DNA of 64,000 nucleotides from Calothrix sp. NIES-3974 (GCF_002368395.1 NZ_AP018254.1:4216001-4280000); one strand, 5' to 3'; positions 45,661 through 54,698 are shown, numbered from the stretch's first letter. Numbers and translations are program-made. The notes: generated by a model not told the origin, from the sequence alone.

Positions 45661-45803
45661 GTCACAGCTTCTATCTAGTGACCATGCTTTGCGTGGTCAC
45701 TCAGTCACGACTTCTATCTAGTGACCATGCTTTGCGTGGTCACTCAGTCAGCGAAGGCTCTGCCTTCGTAGATTCTGCACCCACGCGGAGCATGGGTGCG
45801 AGG
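45661..45803. repeat. Tandem 43-bp repeat plus three hairpins
   Basis: Two consecutive 43-bp units (45661-45703 and 45704-45746) each contain GTGACCA / TGGTCAC, a perfect 7-bp stem around TGCTTTGCG. They are followed by CGAAGGC / GCCTTCG and then CACCCA(CGC) / (GCA)TGGGTG hairpins up to about 45803. Four strong stem-loops in 140 bp is far more than any other spacer here. They lie about 380 bp upstream of the TPR-CHAT gene. This may be a repeat cluster, a regulatory RNA or several small mobile elements. Confidence 0.7.
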
Positions 45804-46183
45804 GAAAAGGTAGGCGTATTTACGCCGCGTCGTACTAGTTAGACTCTTGCGTCTTGCAGCAATGCAAGTGTAATTTAATACTCAACATTGAATTGAATTA
45901 TCCTAACTATTGATTGTATAAGGATAATGATGAAAAATATTGCTGTAATTTTATTGCGTAAATTTCGAGTTTGATAGTGTATATACGTAGAAGTGCAAGA
46001 TAAATGAACTTGGTATAAGCCTTTTTCGTCAGGAGTACTACACGTCCTCGAAAATACCGTGTCGCAGATAAATCTGTTTGCTTTGTCTAACTCAGGAAGT
46101 ATAGGTGAAAAATTAGATTTATATTAAATTAAAAACAGGAAATTATTATTTATTTTATATTCATTTTCCACAGACTAAATCCT

Positions 46184-48943
46184 ATGAACAGACTGAAACA
46201 AACTCGGAAGTTGTTCAAAAAAAGATTCAACAAAGTGGTATTGTATACTTTAATTTTATTATTGGCTGTGGTGTTATCTGCAAATACCCCTGGTGTAATC
46301 GTTAGTAGCGTCAATTATTTCCGTGGGAAGCCAGATAGGCAAAATCTACAACAATTGATTTCCCAATCTGGTGAAACAAATCGCGATCGCGCCAGATATT
46401 TGACAATGCAGGGTTGGCAATTATACGAAAAAGGTACAATCGAATCCCTGAATCAGGCTTTAGAAATATTACAATCAGCCCGGAAACTGTGGCAACAATT
46501 AGGGGATAAACAAGCCGAAGCACGTGCTGTTTTAGGAATTGGTCGGGTATATGCGGATTTAGGACGGAAGCAGTTAGCTTTAGAACATTATCAACAAATG
46601 TTACCCCTATCCCGTTCAGTAGGCGATCGCCGCAGTGAATCAACGGCGATTAATAATATTGGAAGGGTATACGAGGATTTAGGGGAAAAACAAAAGGCTT
46701 TAGATAATTATCAACAAGCTTTAGAACTAGTCAAGCAAGATAGAGATAAAAATCGAGAAGCGAGTATATTAGTAAATATTGGTCGGATATTAGGCTATTT
46801 TGGGGACAAACAAAAAGCCATTGATTCTCAAACTCAAGCCCTATCCTTATTTCGGGAATTAAAAGACATTGATGGACAAATTCTGGCTTTAAATAGCCTT
46901 GGTCAGGTTTATTTTGACCAGCAAGACTTACAAAAGGCAATGGACTTTTACCAACAAGCTTTGTCCCTGCTGAGTCAAAGTGACGACAAACGGGGAATGG
47001 CTACCACCTGGAATAATCTGGGTCAACTACACTTTGAATTAGGGAAAATCGACAAAGCCATAGATTGTTTTCGTCAAGCCTTAGAAATATGGCAACAAAT
47101 AGGAGATAAAAGCGGAGCTGCTTCCAGTTTAAATAACATTGGTGCAGTTTACAGACACAAAGGAAAACTTCCCGAAGCATTATCCTATTTCCAACAAGCA
47201 TTATCCCTCACCAGGGAAGTTAGCGATCGCAGTCTGGAAGCTAATACCCTAGCAAATATAGCCCAAGTTCAACATCAACAGGGACAACTGGAAACATCCC
47301 AAAAAAATATCGAGAGTGCGATCGCTATTATTGAAGACCAGCGCAGTCAAATCCGTAGTCAAGATTATCGCATCACCTACTTTGCCAGCAAAAAAGGGCT
47401 ATACGACTTTTACATCGATGTCTTAATGGATTTACATCAAAAATACCCAAATAAGGGGTATGACGCGCAAGCACTACAGGCCAGTGAAAATTCCCGCGCC
47501 CGTGGTTTAATAGAATTACTCAGCGAAGCCCACGCCAAAATCCGCACCCAAGTTGACCCTCAACTCCTAGCCGACGAAAACCGGATTAAATTCCGCCTCG
47601 AAGCAGTTAATCAACAACTCCAATCCATCCCCGATACCCCCGAAGGTCAACCCCAAACCGCATCCCTGCGACAAGAAATCAATACCCTAGTGGCAGAGTA
47701 TAAAAACCTGCAATCCAAAATCCGTAGCCAAAGCCCCAACTACGGCCAATTAATGTACCCCAAACCCCTTAACCTCCAAGAAATCCAACAACAACTAGAC
47801 AAAGACACCGTTTTATTAGAATATTCCCTAGGACGCGATCGCAGTTACCTGTGGACCTTATCCCCAAACAGTTTCCAATCCTACATCCTTCCTCCCTCCT
47901 CCCAAATCAAAATCAACGCCGAAAAATTCCGTACAGGTGTACAAATTACCACCCCAGACCTCCCCAACCAAGTCATAAATACAGCCCAGCAACTAAGTCA
48001 AACCATTATCGCTCCTGCCATTAACCAAATCAAAGAAAAACGTCTGGTCATCGTCGGAGACGGTATTCTTCAACAAATTCCCTTTGCTACCCTCCCCGAC
48101 CCCCAAGTGAAAAATAAATACCAACCCTTGATGGTGAATCACGAAATCATCAATCTCCCCTCAGCCACCACCATCGCCATCCAACGCCGACAAATCACCA
48201 ATCGTCAAACCGCTCCCAACCTCATCGCCATCCTCGCAGACCCCGTTTATACCGCTAATGACGAACGAGTTACGGGAAAACCCGTACCTACCCAAATCGC
48301 CGCCAATTTAGAAATCGAACAATCCATCCTCAAACGTTCCGGTAGAGCCATTAATGGTCAAGGATTTCCCCGTCTACCCTTCACCCTCCAGGAAGCCGAA
48401 TCTATCCTCCAACTGCTTCCCAAGACCACCGGACTTAAAGCCACCAGTTTCGATGCCAACTACGACTTTGCCACCAGTCCGACCCTCAGTCAATATCGGA
48501 TTCTCCACTTTGCCACCCACGGATTTGTCGATAACGACAATCCGGAATTATCGGGATTAGTTCTTTCCTTAGTTGACCAACAAGGACGACCCAGACGGGG
48601 ATATCTCCAATTAGCAGACCTGTATAATTTAAACTATCCCGCCGACTTGATTGTTTTAAGTGCCTGCGAAACCGGACTTGGTAAGGAAGTTCGCGGCGAA
48701 GGATTGGTGGGGTTGACAAGAGGGCTAATGTATGCTGGTGGAGCCAGAATCGTCATTTCCCTGTGGCAAGTAAGTGACGAAGGTACAGCAGTATTAATGC
48801 AGGAATTCTATCAGCAAATGTTAGGGAATAAACAAACACCCGCAGCAGCTTTAAGGAAGGCTCAAATCAAACTTTGGCAACAGGGAGATTATCGCAGTCC
48901 CTATTTTTGGGCTGGGTTTACAATTCAGGGTGAGTGGCTGTAA
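46184..48943 (+). CDS. TPR-CHAT domain protein
   Basis: This 919-aa protein has an N-terminal signal anchor (VVLYTLILLLAVVLSANTPGVIVS), about seven TPR units (roughly 60-390; ARAVLGIGRVYADLGRKQLALEHYQQML and similar) and a coiled region. A C-terminal CHAT domain (about 620-919) has the catalytic His in HFATHG (about 775-780) and Cys in LSACETG (about 825). CHAT domains are caspase-like proteases. Cyanobacteria have many TPR-CHAT proteins, and some relatives elsewhere act in type III-E CRISPR or gasdermin-type defence. The membrane anchor suggests this one faces the periplasm or is membrane-bound. No cas or gasdermin gene is nearby. Its role is unknown. Confidence 0.92.
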   Translation: MNRLKQTRKLFKKRFNKVVLYTLILLLAVVLSANTPGVIVSSVNYFRGKPDRQNLQQLISQSGETNRDRARYLTMQGWQLYEKGTIESLNQALEILQSARKLWQQLGDKQAEARAVLGIGRVYADLGRKQLALEHYQQMLPLSRSVGDRRSESTAINNIGRVYEDLGEKQKALDNYQQALELVKQDRDKNREASILVNIGRILGYFGDKQKAIDSQTQALSLFRELKDIDGQILALNSLGQVYFDQQDLQKAMDFYQQALSLLSQSDDKRGMATTWNNLGQLHFELGKIDKAIDCFRQALEIWQQIGDKSGAASSLNNIGAVYRHKGKLPEALSYFQQALSLTREVSDRSLEANTLANIAQVQHQQGQLETSQKNIESAIAIIEDQRSQIRSQDYRITYFASKKGLYDFYIDVLMDLHQKYPNKGYDAQALQASENSRARGLIELLSEAHAKIRTQVDPQLLADENRIKFRLEAVNQQLQSIPDTPEGQPQTASLRQEINTLVAEYKNLQSKIRSQSPNYGQLMYPKPLNLQEIQQQLDKDTVLLEYSLGRDRSYLWTLSPNSFQSYILPPSSQIKINAEKFRTGVQITTPDLPNQVINTAQQLSQTIIAPAINQIKEKRLVIVGDGILQQIPFATLPDPQVKNKYQPLMVNHEIINLPSATTIAIQRRQITNRQTAPNLIAILADPVYTANDERVTGKPVPTQIAANLEIEQSILKRSGRAINGQGFPRLPFTLQEAESILQLLPKTTGLKATSFDANYDFATSPTLSQYRILHFATHGFVDNDNPELSGLVLSLVDQQGRPRRGYLQLADLYNLNYPADLIVLSACETGLGKEVRGEGLVGLTRGLMYAGGARIVISLWQVSDEGTAVLMQEFYQQMLGNKQTPAAALRKAQIKLWQQGDYRSPYFWAGFTIQGEWL

Positions 48944-49023
48944 ATAGGGAGTTGGGGCAATACGGTTGGGAACAGAAATTTTGACAAACCACTACTCCCC
49001 ACTCCCTCACTCCCTATTCCCTG

Positions 49024-50775
49024 TCAAAGATTTTTTTCCGGATTAGGCGATCGCTCAAAAACTGGACAATATCCTTCTAGGGTGACGCGAAAGTTGTACA
49101 ATGGGGAGGATGGATTCCAACATCTTTGTCCGCGCTGATGACGACATGTACCGCAACAGTCTATACTCCAATCAATGCGATCGCTATTTTGATGCATCAG
49201 TTCCCGGGGTGATAATCCCCGCAGGACTAATTCTTCCCCTTGCCATCTGGCTTCTACTAGTCCAGTGTCGGCAAATTGTCGCCATCGCGGGTCGGCGGCG
49301 ATCGCTTCTGGAAGGGTAATTGTCACCATGCTCCCTAACTCGGTTAATTCCCCTTCGTAGTTGGTTTCTGGGGCTGATGGTTGCAAAAAATTATCCCCAA
49401 CTGGTAATTCTACGAGGGTTCCACTGGCGGGAGAATGGACATGGTAGCGATTTTGCAATTCTTCCAGGCTGGTGAGGTCTGCCAGGTATTCCGGGGCACC
49501 ATGTACAAAAATGACATGCTGCGGACGTAAGTTGTGAATCAGTTGGGTGGTTCCAGGACAATCACTGTGTTGGGCTAAGAGGTATGTTTCCACCTGCACT
49601 AGGCAGGGTGATTGTTGATAAACCCGTGATTCGATTTTCTGGGGAGCTAAAATTAACCAAGGACCCGTGTCTTCTTGCAAATAGGCTTGCAGGTCACTGT
49701 TGACATCCGTCAAGACGATACAGGGATTTCTCCCCACGGTTCCACGGTTTTCTGGTGGTAATCTCCGGACACGGGGACGTACCCGTTCATCCCAAAATAA
49801 AGGCTGGTGACGGGCAAAGTTTTGTACCGATGCGGGTAAATGGGGTAATAATTCTAAATACACATCACAACCAATGGCTACACTCCCATCCACCCAGATA
49901 TCTAAATTCCGCCCCGTAAAATAATGGTGGCTGCGCAGCAACATCAGTAACTCCTGTCCTAATCCCAACGCTGGAGTCGGCATTAACACGGAATAACCAT
50001 CTTCAATCGCCCGATTGATTCTTTCTGCTAATTGGTTTTCCTGGTTACGACGGTGGGGATGGCGCGAACTTCCGTAGGTTCCCTCAATAATCAACACATC
50101 TAACTCAATCCCCCGCAATTCCTCTAATCGTAAACCCTCCACCAATCGAGAATTGGAGAGAAAAAAATCACCCGTATACAACAATCTGTATTTTTTCTGG
50201 GGACTAATATAGGTAATTAAAAATGCAACTGCACCTGGTAAATGACCCGCCGGGAACAATTCCACAATTAAACCATCTTCTAACTCGATTGGCGATCGCA
50301 ATGGTAGGGCTTGACAAAATTGGGTCTTCGATTTGTCGGTTTCATCTAGCCAGTTTAGGGGTAATAATCGACTTGTGACTTCACTCCCATAGATGGGTAG
50401 TAAAGGATAAAGTTCGTGTAGGGATTTTAAACCCTGTGCATGGTCAGGATGAGCATGACTCACCAAAACGAAATTGGCTGGTAAGGGAGACTGTCCCGGT
50501 CGAGCAGATTTGACCACTCCCTCAATTAAAGGAGTGATATCAGCCAAACCACAATCCAACAAAATACGATGCTTACCCATACGTAGCAACAAACACATGC
50601 CCTCACCCTGCTGGTGAACGCCATAGGGTAAACATTCTAGTTCGCAGGTCTGTTCGCGATCGTCGAAGTCCAATGATTCCGACATAGAATTAAACAAAAA
50701 CTCCCTCGCTTTTCCCTGAATCCCCTTATCCCCAGGAGGTTGTTTTTGGCTTTCAGGGGTAGGAGTGTCGCTCAT
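49024..50775 (-). CDS. Beta-CASP metallo-beta-lactamase-fold hydrolase
   Basis: From ATG 50775 this is 583 aa; an ATG 17 codons earlier is also open, but the internal start has a G-run upstream. It has HAHPDH (107-112) and GHLPGAVAFLI plus GDFFLSNSRLV, the MBL zinc ligands, then a beta-CASP insert (EGTYGSSRHPHR, LMPTPALGLGQELL) and a final VFVHGAP. The domain order is that of CPSF/RNase J-type nucleases. The C-terminal region (about 485-583) is extra. It ends in a Cys-rich patch (CCGTCRHQRGQRCW ... GYCPVF) that may bind zinc. RNase activity is inferred, not shown. Stand-alone gene. Confidence 0.87.
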   Translation of the reverse strand: MSDTPTPESQKQPPGDKGIQGKAREFLFNSMSESLDFDDREQTCELECLPYGVHQQGEGMCLLLRMGKHRILLDCGLADITPLIEGVVKSARPGQSPLPANFVLVSHAHPDHAQGLKSLHELYPLLPIYGSEVTSRLLPLNWLDETDKSKTQFCQALPLRSPIELEDGLIVELFPAGHLPGAVAFLITYISPQKKYRLLYTGDFFLSNSRLVEGLRLEELRGIELDVLIIEGTYGSSRHPHRRNQENQLAERINRAIEDGYSVLMPTPALGLGQELLMLLRSHHYFTGRNLDIWVDGSVAIGCDVYLELLPHLPASVQNFARHQPLFWDERVRPRVRRLPPENRGTVGRNPCIVLTDVNSDLQAYLQEDTGPWLILAPQKIESRVYQQSPCLVQVETYLLAQHSDCPGTTQLIHNLRPQHVIFVHGAPEYLADLTSLEELQNRYHVHSPASGTLVELPVGDNFLQPSAPETNYEGELTELGSMVTITLPEAIAADPRWRQFADTGLVEARWQGEELVLRGLSPRELMHQNSDRIDWSIDCCGTCRHQRGQRCWNPSSPLYNFRVTLEGYCPVFERSPNPEKNL

Positions 50776-50956
50776 ACCATCCCCCCAACCGCAAGCAAAT
50801 TTACCAGGTGCTAATATCTCCCTCATGTCACGACAACATGGGGTGATAACTGCTAACCGTTAACAGTCAACGGTTAGCAGTCAACTGTCAGCAAAAAGTG
50901 AATCTGCAAATTAAATAATCCCTAAAATGCCTAACAGTTGATATTTTGAGGTGGGG

Positions 50957-51079
50957 TTAATGGGCAGATCCATTACCGTGGTAATTATCCGAGTCATAAA
51001 AGCCGTTCTTGGTGCCAAAAAATAAGCACGCAAACGTAAATACCACCGTTAATCCAACTAATATTAGTTTCACATCCAT
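50957..51079 (-). CDS. 40-aa single-helix membrane protein
   Basis: ATG 51079, with GAGG about 11 nt upstream, opens a 40-residue frame. One transmembrane helix (LILVGLTVVFTFACLFFG) is followed by the hydrophilic tail TKNGFYDSDNYHGNGSAH. The clean helix-plus-polar-tail design and the ribosome binding site argue that it is real. I believe it belongs to a small conserved Nostocales family, but I cannot name one. A photosynthetic or NDH-type small subunit is a guess only. It is flanked by spacers with GTTAACAGTCAAC repeats. Confidence 0.6.
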   Translation of the reverse strand: MDVKLILVGLTVVFTFACLFFGTKNGFYDSDNYHGNGSAH

Positions 51080-51331
51080 TGTTGTAATATCCTCATTGAA
51101 TATTTTATCTACAAACTTCGTTGCAATCCTTAACAATCACAACAGCTAAATTCACAACTACGCTTCTCAATCTTTACTATGTTATGTAAGCTTTTGGCAA
51201 TGAGCGAAGATACTAAAATACAAGTTTGATTGTAAAACGTTTGGATTAACCTGTCTATCTGTTGAAATCATTAAAAAAATCTATATTTCTGGACTCATAT
51301 ATCCATGCTTAAAAGAAATATTTGTTGACAG

Positions 51332-51421
51332 TTAATACCGTTTTACTTTGAAGTTGATACATTTAGGAAAGCAGGGGAGCAGGGGAAGACAATGTATCAA
51401 CATTTGGGGAAAATAGTATAA
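51332..51421 (+). mobile_element. TTATACC-family MITE-like element, copy C
   Basis: A 90-bp element begins TTAATACCGTTTTACTTTG and ends AAAATAGTATAA, with the inner GATACATTT / AATGTATC inverted repeat and a purine-rich centre (GGGGAGCAGGGGAAG). It lies only 110 bp before copy D in the same orientation. No coding capacity. Confidence 0.72.
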
Positions 51422-51530
51422 AAATTGACCGGTAGGTGACAGAATCGACGTAACAATGCTATTTCTATTCCAGGATAAACTTCTTCAACAGTCCCTTGTC
51501 ACGGAGAACCTCGCTACCCATACATATCCA

Positions 51531-51618
51531 AATACAGTTTTACTTTGAAGTTGATACATTTAGAAAGCAGGGGGAGCAGGGGAAGGAAATGCATCAAAAT
51601 TTTACTGAAATGGTATAA
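51531..51618 (+). mobile_element. TTATACC-family MITE-like element, copy D
   Basis: This is an 88-bp element with AATACAGTTTTACTTTGAAG at the left end and GAAATGGTATAA at the right. It has the same internal organisation as copy C but differs from it at several positions, so it is not a recent tandem duplication. No coding capacity. Confidence 0.7.
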
Positions 51619-51758
51619 GCCAGCATTTGCAGCAAGGGAGTTATAAGTCGTAAGTAATGGGTTGATTCTTCCACCACTCCCCACTTCCTACTCCCTACTC
51701 CCTGAAAGTTTTAAGAGTTTGTGAGAAATCCGGGGACGGATACCACAATTAAATTCCC

Positions 51759-52529
51759 TTAAAATCGATAGCTCATCACCTGAATGGCGCTGGTTTGCGG
51801 TAACTGATTTGGACGGATGGTGATAGTATCCGTATTACTACGAATTATTTGCGTACCCTGCATCACATTCAAAAATTCATCAAGGGGAGCAATATCGCAA
51901 GTATCATCAGCCGCTTGGGTACGGTAATAGGTAGGAATGATTAACCTGGGATTAAGGGATTGAATTGCTTGTTGAGCTTCTTGAGCATTATATCCCTTAG
52001 CTCCACCACCCACCGGAATTAGTGCCACATCGGGACGACCAAATAGGGTCTTTTGTTCAATGGAAATTGATCCTGCTGGTACACCAAGATGGGAAATCCG
52101 CACACCTGCTTGTCTCCAACTCCAAGCGTTATTCATCCCAAATTGTCTACCACCCCTACGGTCGTGGGGAAGTGCAACCCCTTGAAACTGAATTCCACCA
52201 AACTCGTAAACACCGGGTCGAAAAATCAATTTCGGATTCCCCGGTAAATCGCCAATATAGCCTTCATCCAGGAGTTGGCTACTAACTAAAACCAAATCAG
52301 CTGTCACCCGAATCGGTCGATATTTGGCAGTACAACCCCCCGGACGGAACGGATTCACAAGTACCCGTAAACCCCCACCCGTAAACAAAAAACAACTATG
52401 TCCCAACCACTGGATAGATAAGGAATTGCCCGTTTGTGCGTTTGCTTGGAGGTGTGTTAACCATTCTCCACCCATCGCAGTTAGCAATCCTGCTCCAGCG
52501 TAGCCCATTAACTGTCGTCGTTTCATCAA
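51759..52529 (-). CDS. Exported MBL-fold metallohydrolase (UPF0173/UlaG-like), Tat signal likely
   Basis: This 256-aa protein has an N-terminus MKRRQLMGYAGAGLLTAMGG with twin Arg and a hydrophobic stretch, followed by an AxA site (ANAQ), typical of a Tat signal. The mature part begins LSIQWLGHSCFLF, the hallmark of the UlaG/UPF0173 branch. Several zinc ligands of the classic HxHxDH motif are not obvious (ADLVLVSSQLLDEGYIGD instead of VTHxHxDH), so catalysis is doubtful. The ATG overlaps the TrpG/PabA stop by 4 bp, so the two are translationally coupled. Confidence 0.82.
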   Translation of the reverse strand: MMKRRQLMGYAGAGLLTAMGGEWLTHLQANAQTGNSLSIQWLGHSCFLFTGGGLRVLVNPFRPGGCTAKYRPIRVTADLVLVSSQLLDEGYIGDLPGNPKLIFRPGVYEFGGIQFQGVALPHDRRGGRQFGMNNAWSWRQAGVRISHLGVPAGSISIEQKTLFGRPDVALIPVGGGAKGYNAQEAQQAIQSLNPRLIIPTYYRTQAADDTCDIAPLDEFLNVMQGTQIIRSNTDTITIRPNQLPQTSAIQVMSYRF

Positions 52530-53128
52530 TTTGCTCTTGACTGTATTTGTACGAGAAAGTTACGTAACAATTGCTTGCCTGAAGTTGTCAGGACACTCTC
52601 TGGATGAAACTGGACTCCTTCCACGTGGGGATAGTTCCGATGTCGTACACCCATAATTGTTCCATCCTCGACCCACGCAGTAATTTCTAATACATCTGGA
52701 CAGGTTTGTCGCTCAATAATCAAGCTATGGTAGCGAGTTGCGGTCATTGGGTTTTCAATCCCAGCGAATACCCCTACCCCTGTATGGAAAACAGGGGATG
52801 TTTTCCCGTGCATTAATTCCGGTGCGGAGACTATTTTACCGCCAAATACCTGGCCAATGCTCTGATGACCTAAGCAAACACCCAAAATGGGATAATTCGC
52901 ACCTAATTGGCGAATTAAATCCACAGAAACACCCGCGTCTTCTGGTCTACCTGGACCTGGGGAAATGACGATTCCGTGGGGATTTAAACTGCGAATTTCC
53001 GCAATCGATATTTTGTCATTGCGAAAAACTTGAATATCTTGAGCGATCGCAAATTCTGTACTTAGTTCTCCTAAATACTGAACCAAATTATAAGTAAAGC
53101 TATCGTAATTATCAATAACTATAATCAC
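52526..53128 (-). CDS. Anthranilate/para-aminobenzoate synthase glutamine amidotransferase subunit
   Basis: This 200-aa class I amidotransferase opens MIIVIDNYDSFTYNLVQYLGEL and has SPGPGRPEDAG, the catalytic Cys in GVCLGHQSIGQVFGG (about residue 85) and the His/Glu pair in GVQFHPESVLT. It supplies ammonia from glutamine to TrpE or PabB for tryptophan or folate synthesis. TrpG and PabA cannot be told apart by eye. It overlaps the next gene on the strand (MBL protein) by 4 bp, a conserved-looking but functionally unexplained pairing. Confidence 0.95.
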   Translation of the reverse strand: MIIVIDNYDSFTYNLVQYLGELSTEFAIAQDIQVFRNDKISIAEIRSLNPHGIVISPGPGRPEDAGVSVDLIRQLGANYPILGVCLGHQSIGQVFGGKIVSAPELMHGKTSPVFHTGVGVFAGIENPMTATRYHSLIIERQTCPDVLEITAWVEDGTIMGVRHRNYPHVEGVQFHPESVLTTSGKQLLRNFLVQIQSRAN

Positions 53129-53278
53129 CGTTTAATCCTGCAATTGCCATCAAATATTAGGATACAGGAATATAGTTGCTGAGACAGACCGCCAGGTAAA
53201 CTGGGGGAACAAGGGAACGTTGCATCCAAATTGCGGCGTTGTTGCATACAAAGATGAATTGGGAATTTCACGTTATGT

Positions 53279-53303
53279 AGAGACGTAGCGATGCTACGTC
53301 TCT
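53279..53303. repeat. AGAGACGTAGC palindrome, second copy
   Basis: The same 11-bp arms as at 23885-23909, with a GAT loop, are followed on the plus strand by a TTTAATTT stretch. It lies between dgkA and the TrpG/PabA gene and could weaken read-through between them. Confidence 0.65.
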
Positions 53304-53372
53304 TTAATTTGAATCAATGTAAATAATTCTAATTCATGCCCAAATATGATGTTTATCTAGCAAAATTTCCAC

Positions 53373-53840
53373 CTAATGAATTAGATATCCCGCAACTTCC
53401 ACCCATAAAGGCGGTATGATTAAAATCCCCGCGACAAAAACCGCAACCATCGCTGCAACTAACACCGCACCCGCAGCACAATCCTTGGCAATTTTAGCTA
53501 ATTCGTGGTAGGTCTGCTTCACAGTTAAATCCACCAGGGATTCAATTGCTGTATTTAGTAACTCCAAAGCCAATACTAAACCACTAGTTAGACCAATTAC
53601 GGCCATGGACACGGCTGATAAATGTAAAAATATCCCTAAGCTTAAAGCCAGTATACATACAGAAACATGGATTTTAAAATTGCGTTGGGTTCTAAAAGCA
53701 TAGGTGATTCCAGCCCAAGCGTATTTAAAACTGACAAATAAATTTGATGCTACCTGCCAAGATAACTTACGCTCTGGATTCGTAACTGTCTCCAGCGAAT
53801 CAGACTTTAGGGGGGACGAAAGTTTATTGGACATAAGCAT
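53373..53840 (-). CDS. dgkA: Diacylglycerol kinase family protein
   Basis: From ATG 53840 this is 155 aa; the open frame extends to a TTG at 53894 and another ATG lies two codons downstream at 53834. The protein has the small membrane DgkA layout: SFKYAWAGITYAFRTQRNFKIHVSV, three helices, and the conserved VLALELLNTAIESLVDLTVKQTYHELAKIAKDCAAGAVLV with the catalytic Glu residues. It phosphorylates diacylglycerol or undecaprenol. It sits after ybeY as in many cyanobacteria and Firmicutes. Confidence 0.92.
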   Translation of the reverse strand: MLMSNKLSSPLKSDSLETVTNPERKLSWQVASNLFVSFKYAWAGITYAFRTQRNFKIHVSVCILALSLGIFLHLSAVSMAVIGLTSGLVLALELLNTAIESLVDLTVKQTYHELAKIAKDCAAGAVLVAAMVAVFVAGILIIPPLWVEVAGYLIH

Positions 53841-53981
53841 CAAGTAAAAACGGTGTAAGGGTACAAGGAGGAAAGGTAAAACTAGCAGAGTCAATTAACA
53901 CTTATCAGAAATTAACACTTAGTTATATTTCTACATAAGTATTATAGGAGGTCAGTTTGCGATTTTTGGCAAGTTGGACAA

Positions 53982-54545
53982 CTAAATGATTTCTGCTAAA
54001 TCAATGTTTATTTTTATGCCTACAAGCCTCAGCAGTTCCACTTGCTTCATGAGCATTCTGGTCAGGGATGCGGCATCCGGATGATCCCAGCCGAGGAGAT
54101 GTAAAAAACCGTGAGACACCAACCATACTAACTCATCTGCGGGGGAATGTCCTTGTTGAGTCGCCTGGCGAATAGCTGTATCTATTGACACGACAATATC
54201 ACCGAGATACAAGGGGGAATCCGGAGGAAGTTGAAGCGATCGCGGAGTCATTTCTTCCAGGGAAGCAAAAGCGAGAACATCTGTAGGTTGATTTTTGTAA
54301 CGATAGGTGTGATTTAGTTGTTGAATTTCGGTATCATCAGTGAACCGCAGGCCCATTTCGTAGCTTTGGGCGAGAGCGATCGCCTGATGTTGGGATACTA
54401 AATCTGTATACAAATATTCAAACCAATTGTTGATCCAGTTTTGCCAAGTGACCGGATCGATATAATTTTCCCCGACGACGACGGGAAACTGCTTCTCGTC
54501 AGTCGACTCATAGAAGGCATCTTGCACGTATAATTCAACTAACAC
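53982..54545 (-). CDS. ybeY: Endoribonuclease YbeY
   Basis: This 187-aa protein has the zinc motif HGFLHLLGWDH (H-x3-H-x5-H, about residues 144-154), preceded by TDDTEIQQLNHTYRYKNQPTDVLAFAS, which is diagnostic. YbeY takes part in 16S rRNA 3' maturation and ribosome quality control. The start is a GTG (54545) just after GAGG. The N-terminal VELYVQDAFYE is shorter or more diverged than in enterobacteria, as usual in cyanobacteria. The order DUF3285-ybeY-dgkA-trpG/pabA is a familiar cyanobacterial neighbourhood. Confidence 0.95.
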   Translation of the reverse strand: MLVELYVQDAFYESTDEKQFPVVVGENYIDPVTWQNWINNWFEYLYTDLVSQHQAIALAQSYEMGLRFTDDTEIQQLNHTYRYKNQPTDVLAFASLEEMTPRSLQLPPDSPLYLGDIVVSIDTAIRQATQQGHSPADELVWLVSHGFLHLLGWDHPDAASLTRMLMKQVELLRLVGIKINIDLAEII

Positions 54546-54698
54546 CCCTCATCACTCCAGACGAAAATCAACTAGGAAACAATCTTTGTATTAAATAGGA
54601 TTAATAGGGAATACGGTCGAGAGGAAAAAAATTATGTTAACTGCTAACCGTTAACCGTTGAAGTAACCTAGAACCCTCTGGGTTGCTGCATTGTCATC

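Noticed and set aside
45661-45746. CRISPR array
   Set aside because: Only two adjacent 43-bp units without spacers; it is a tandem duplication of a hairpin, not repeat-spacer structure.
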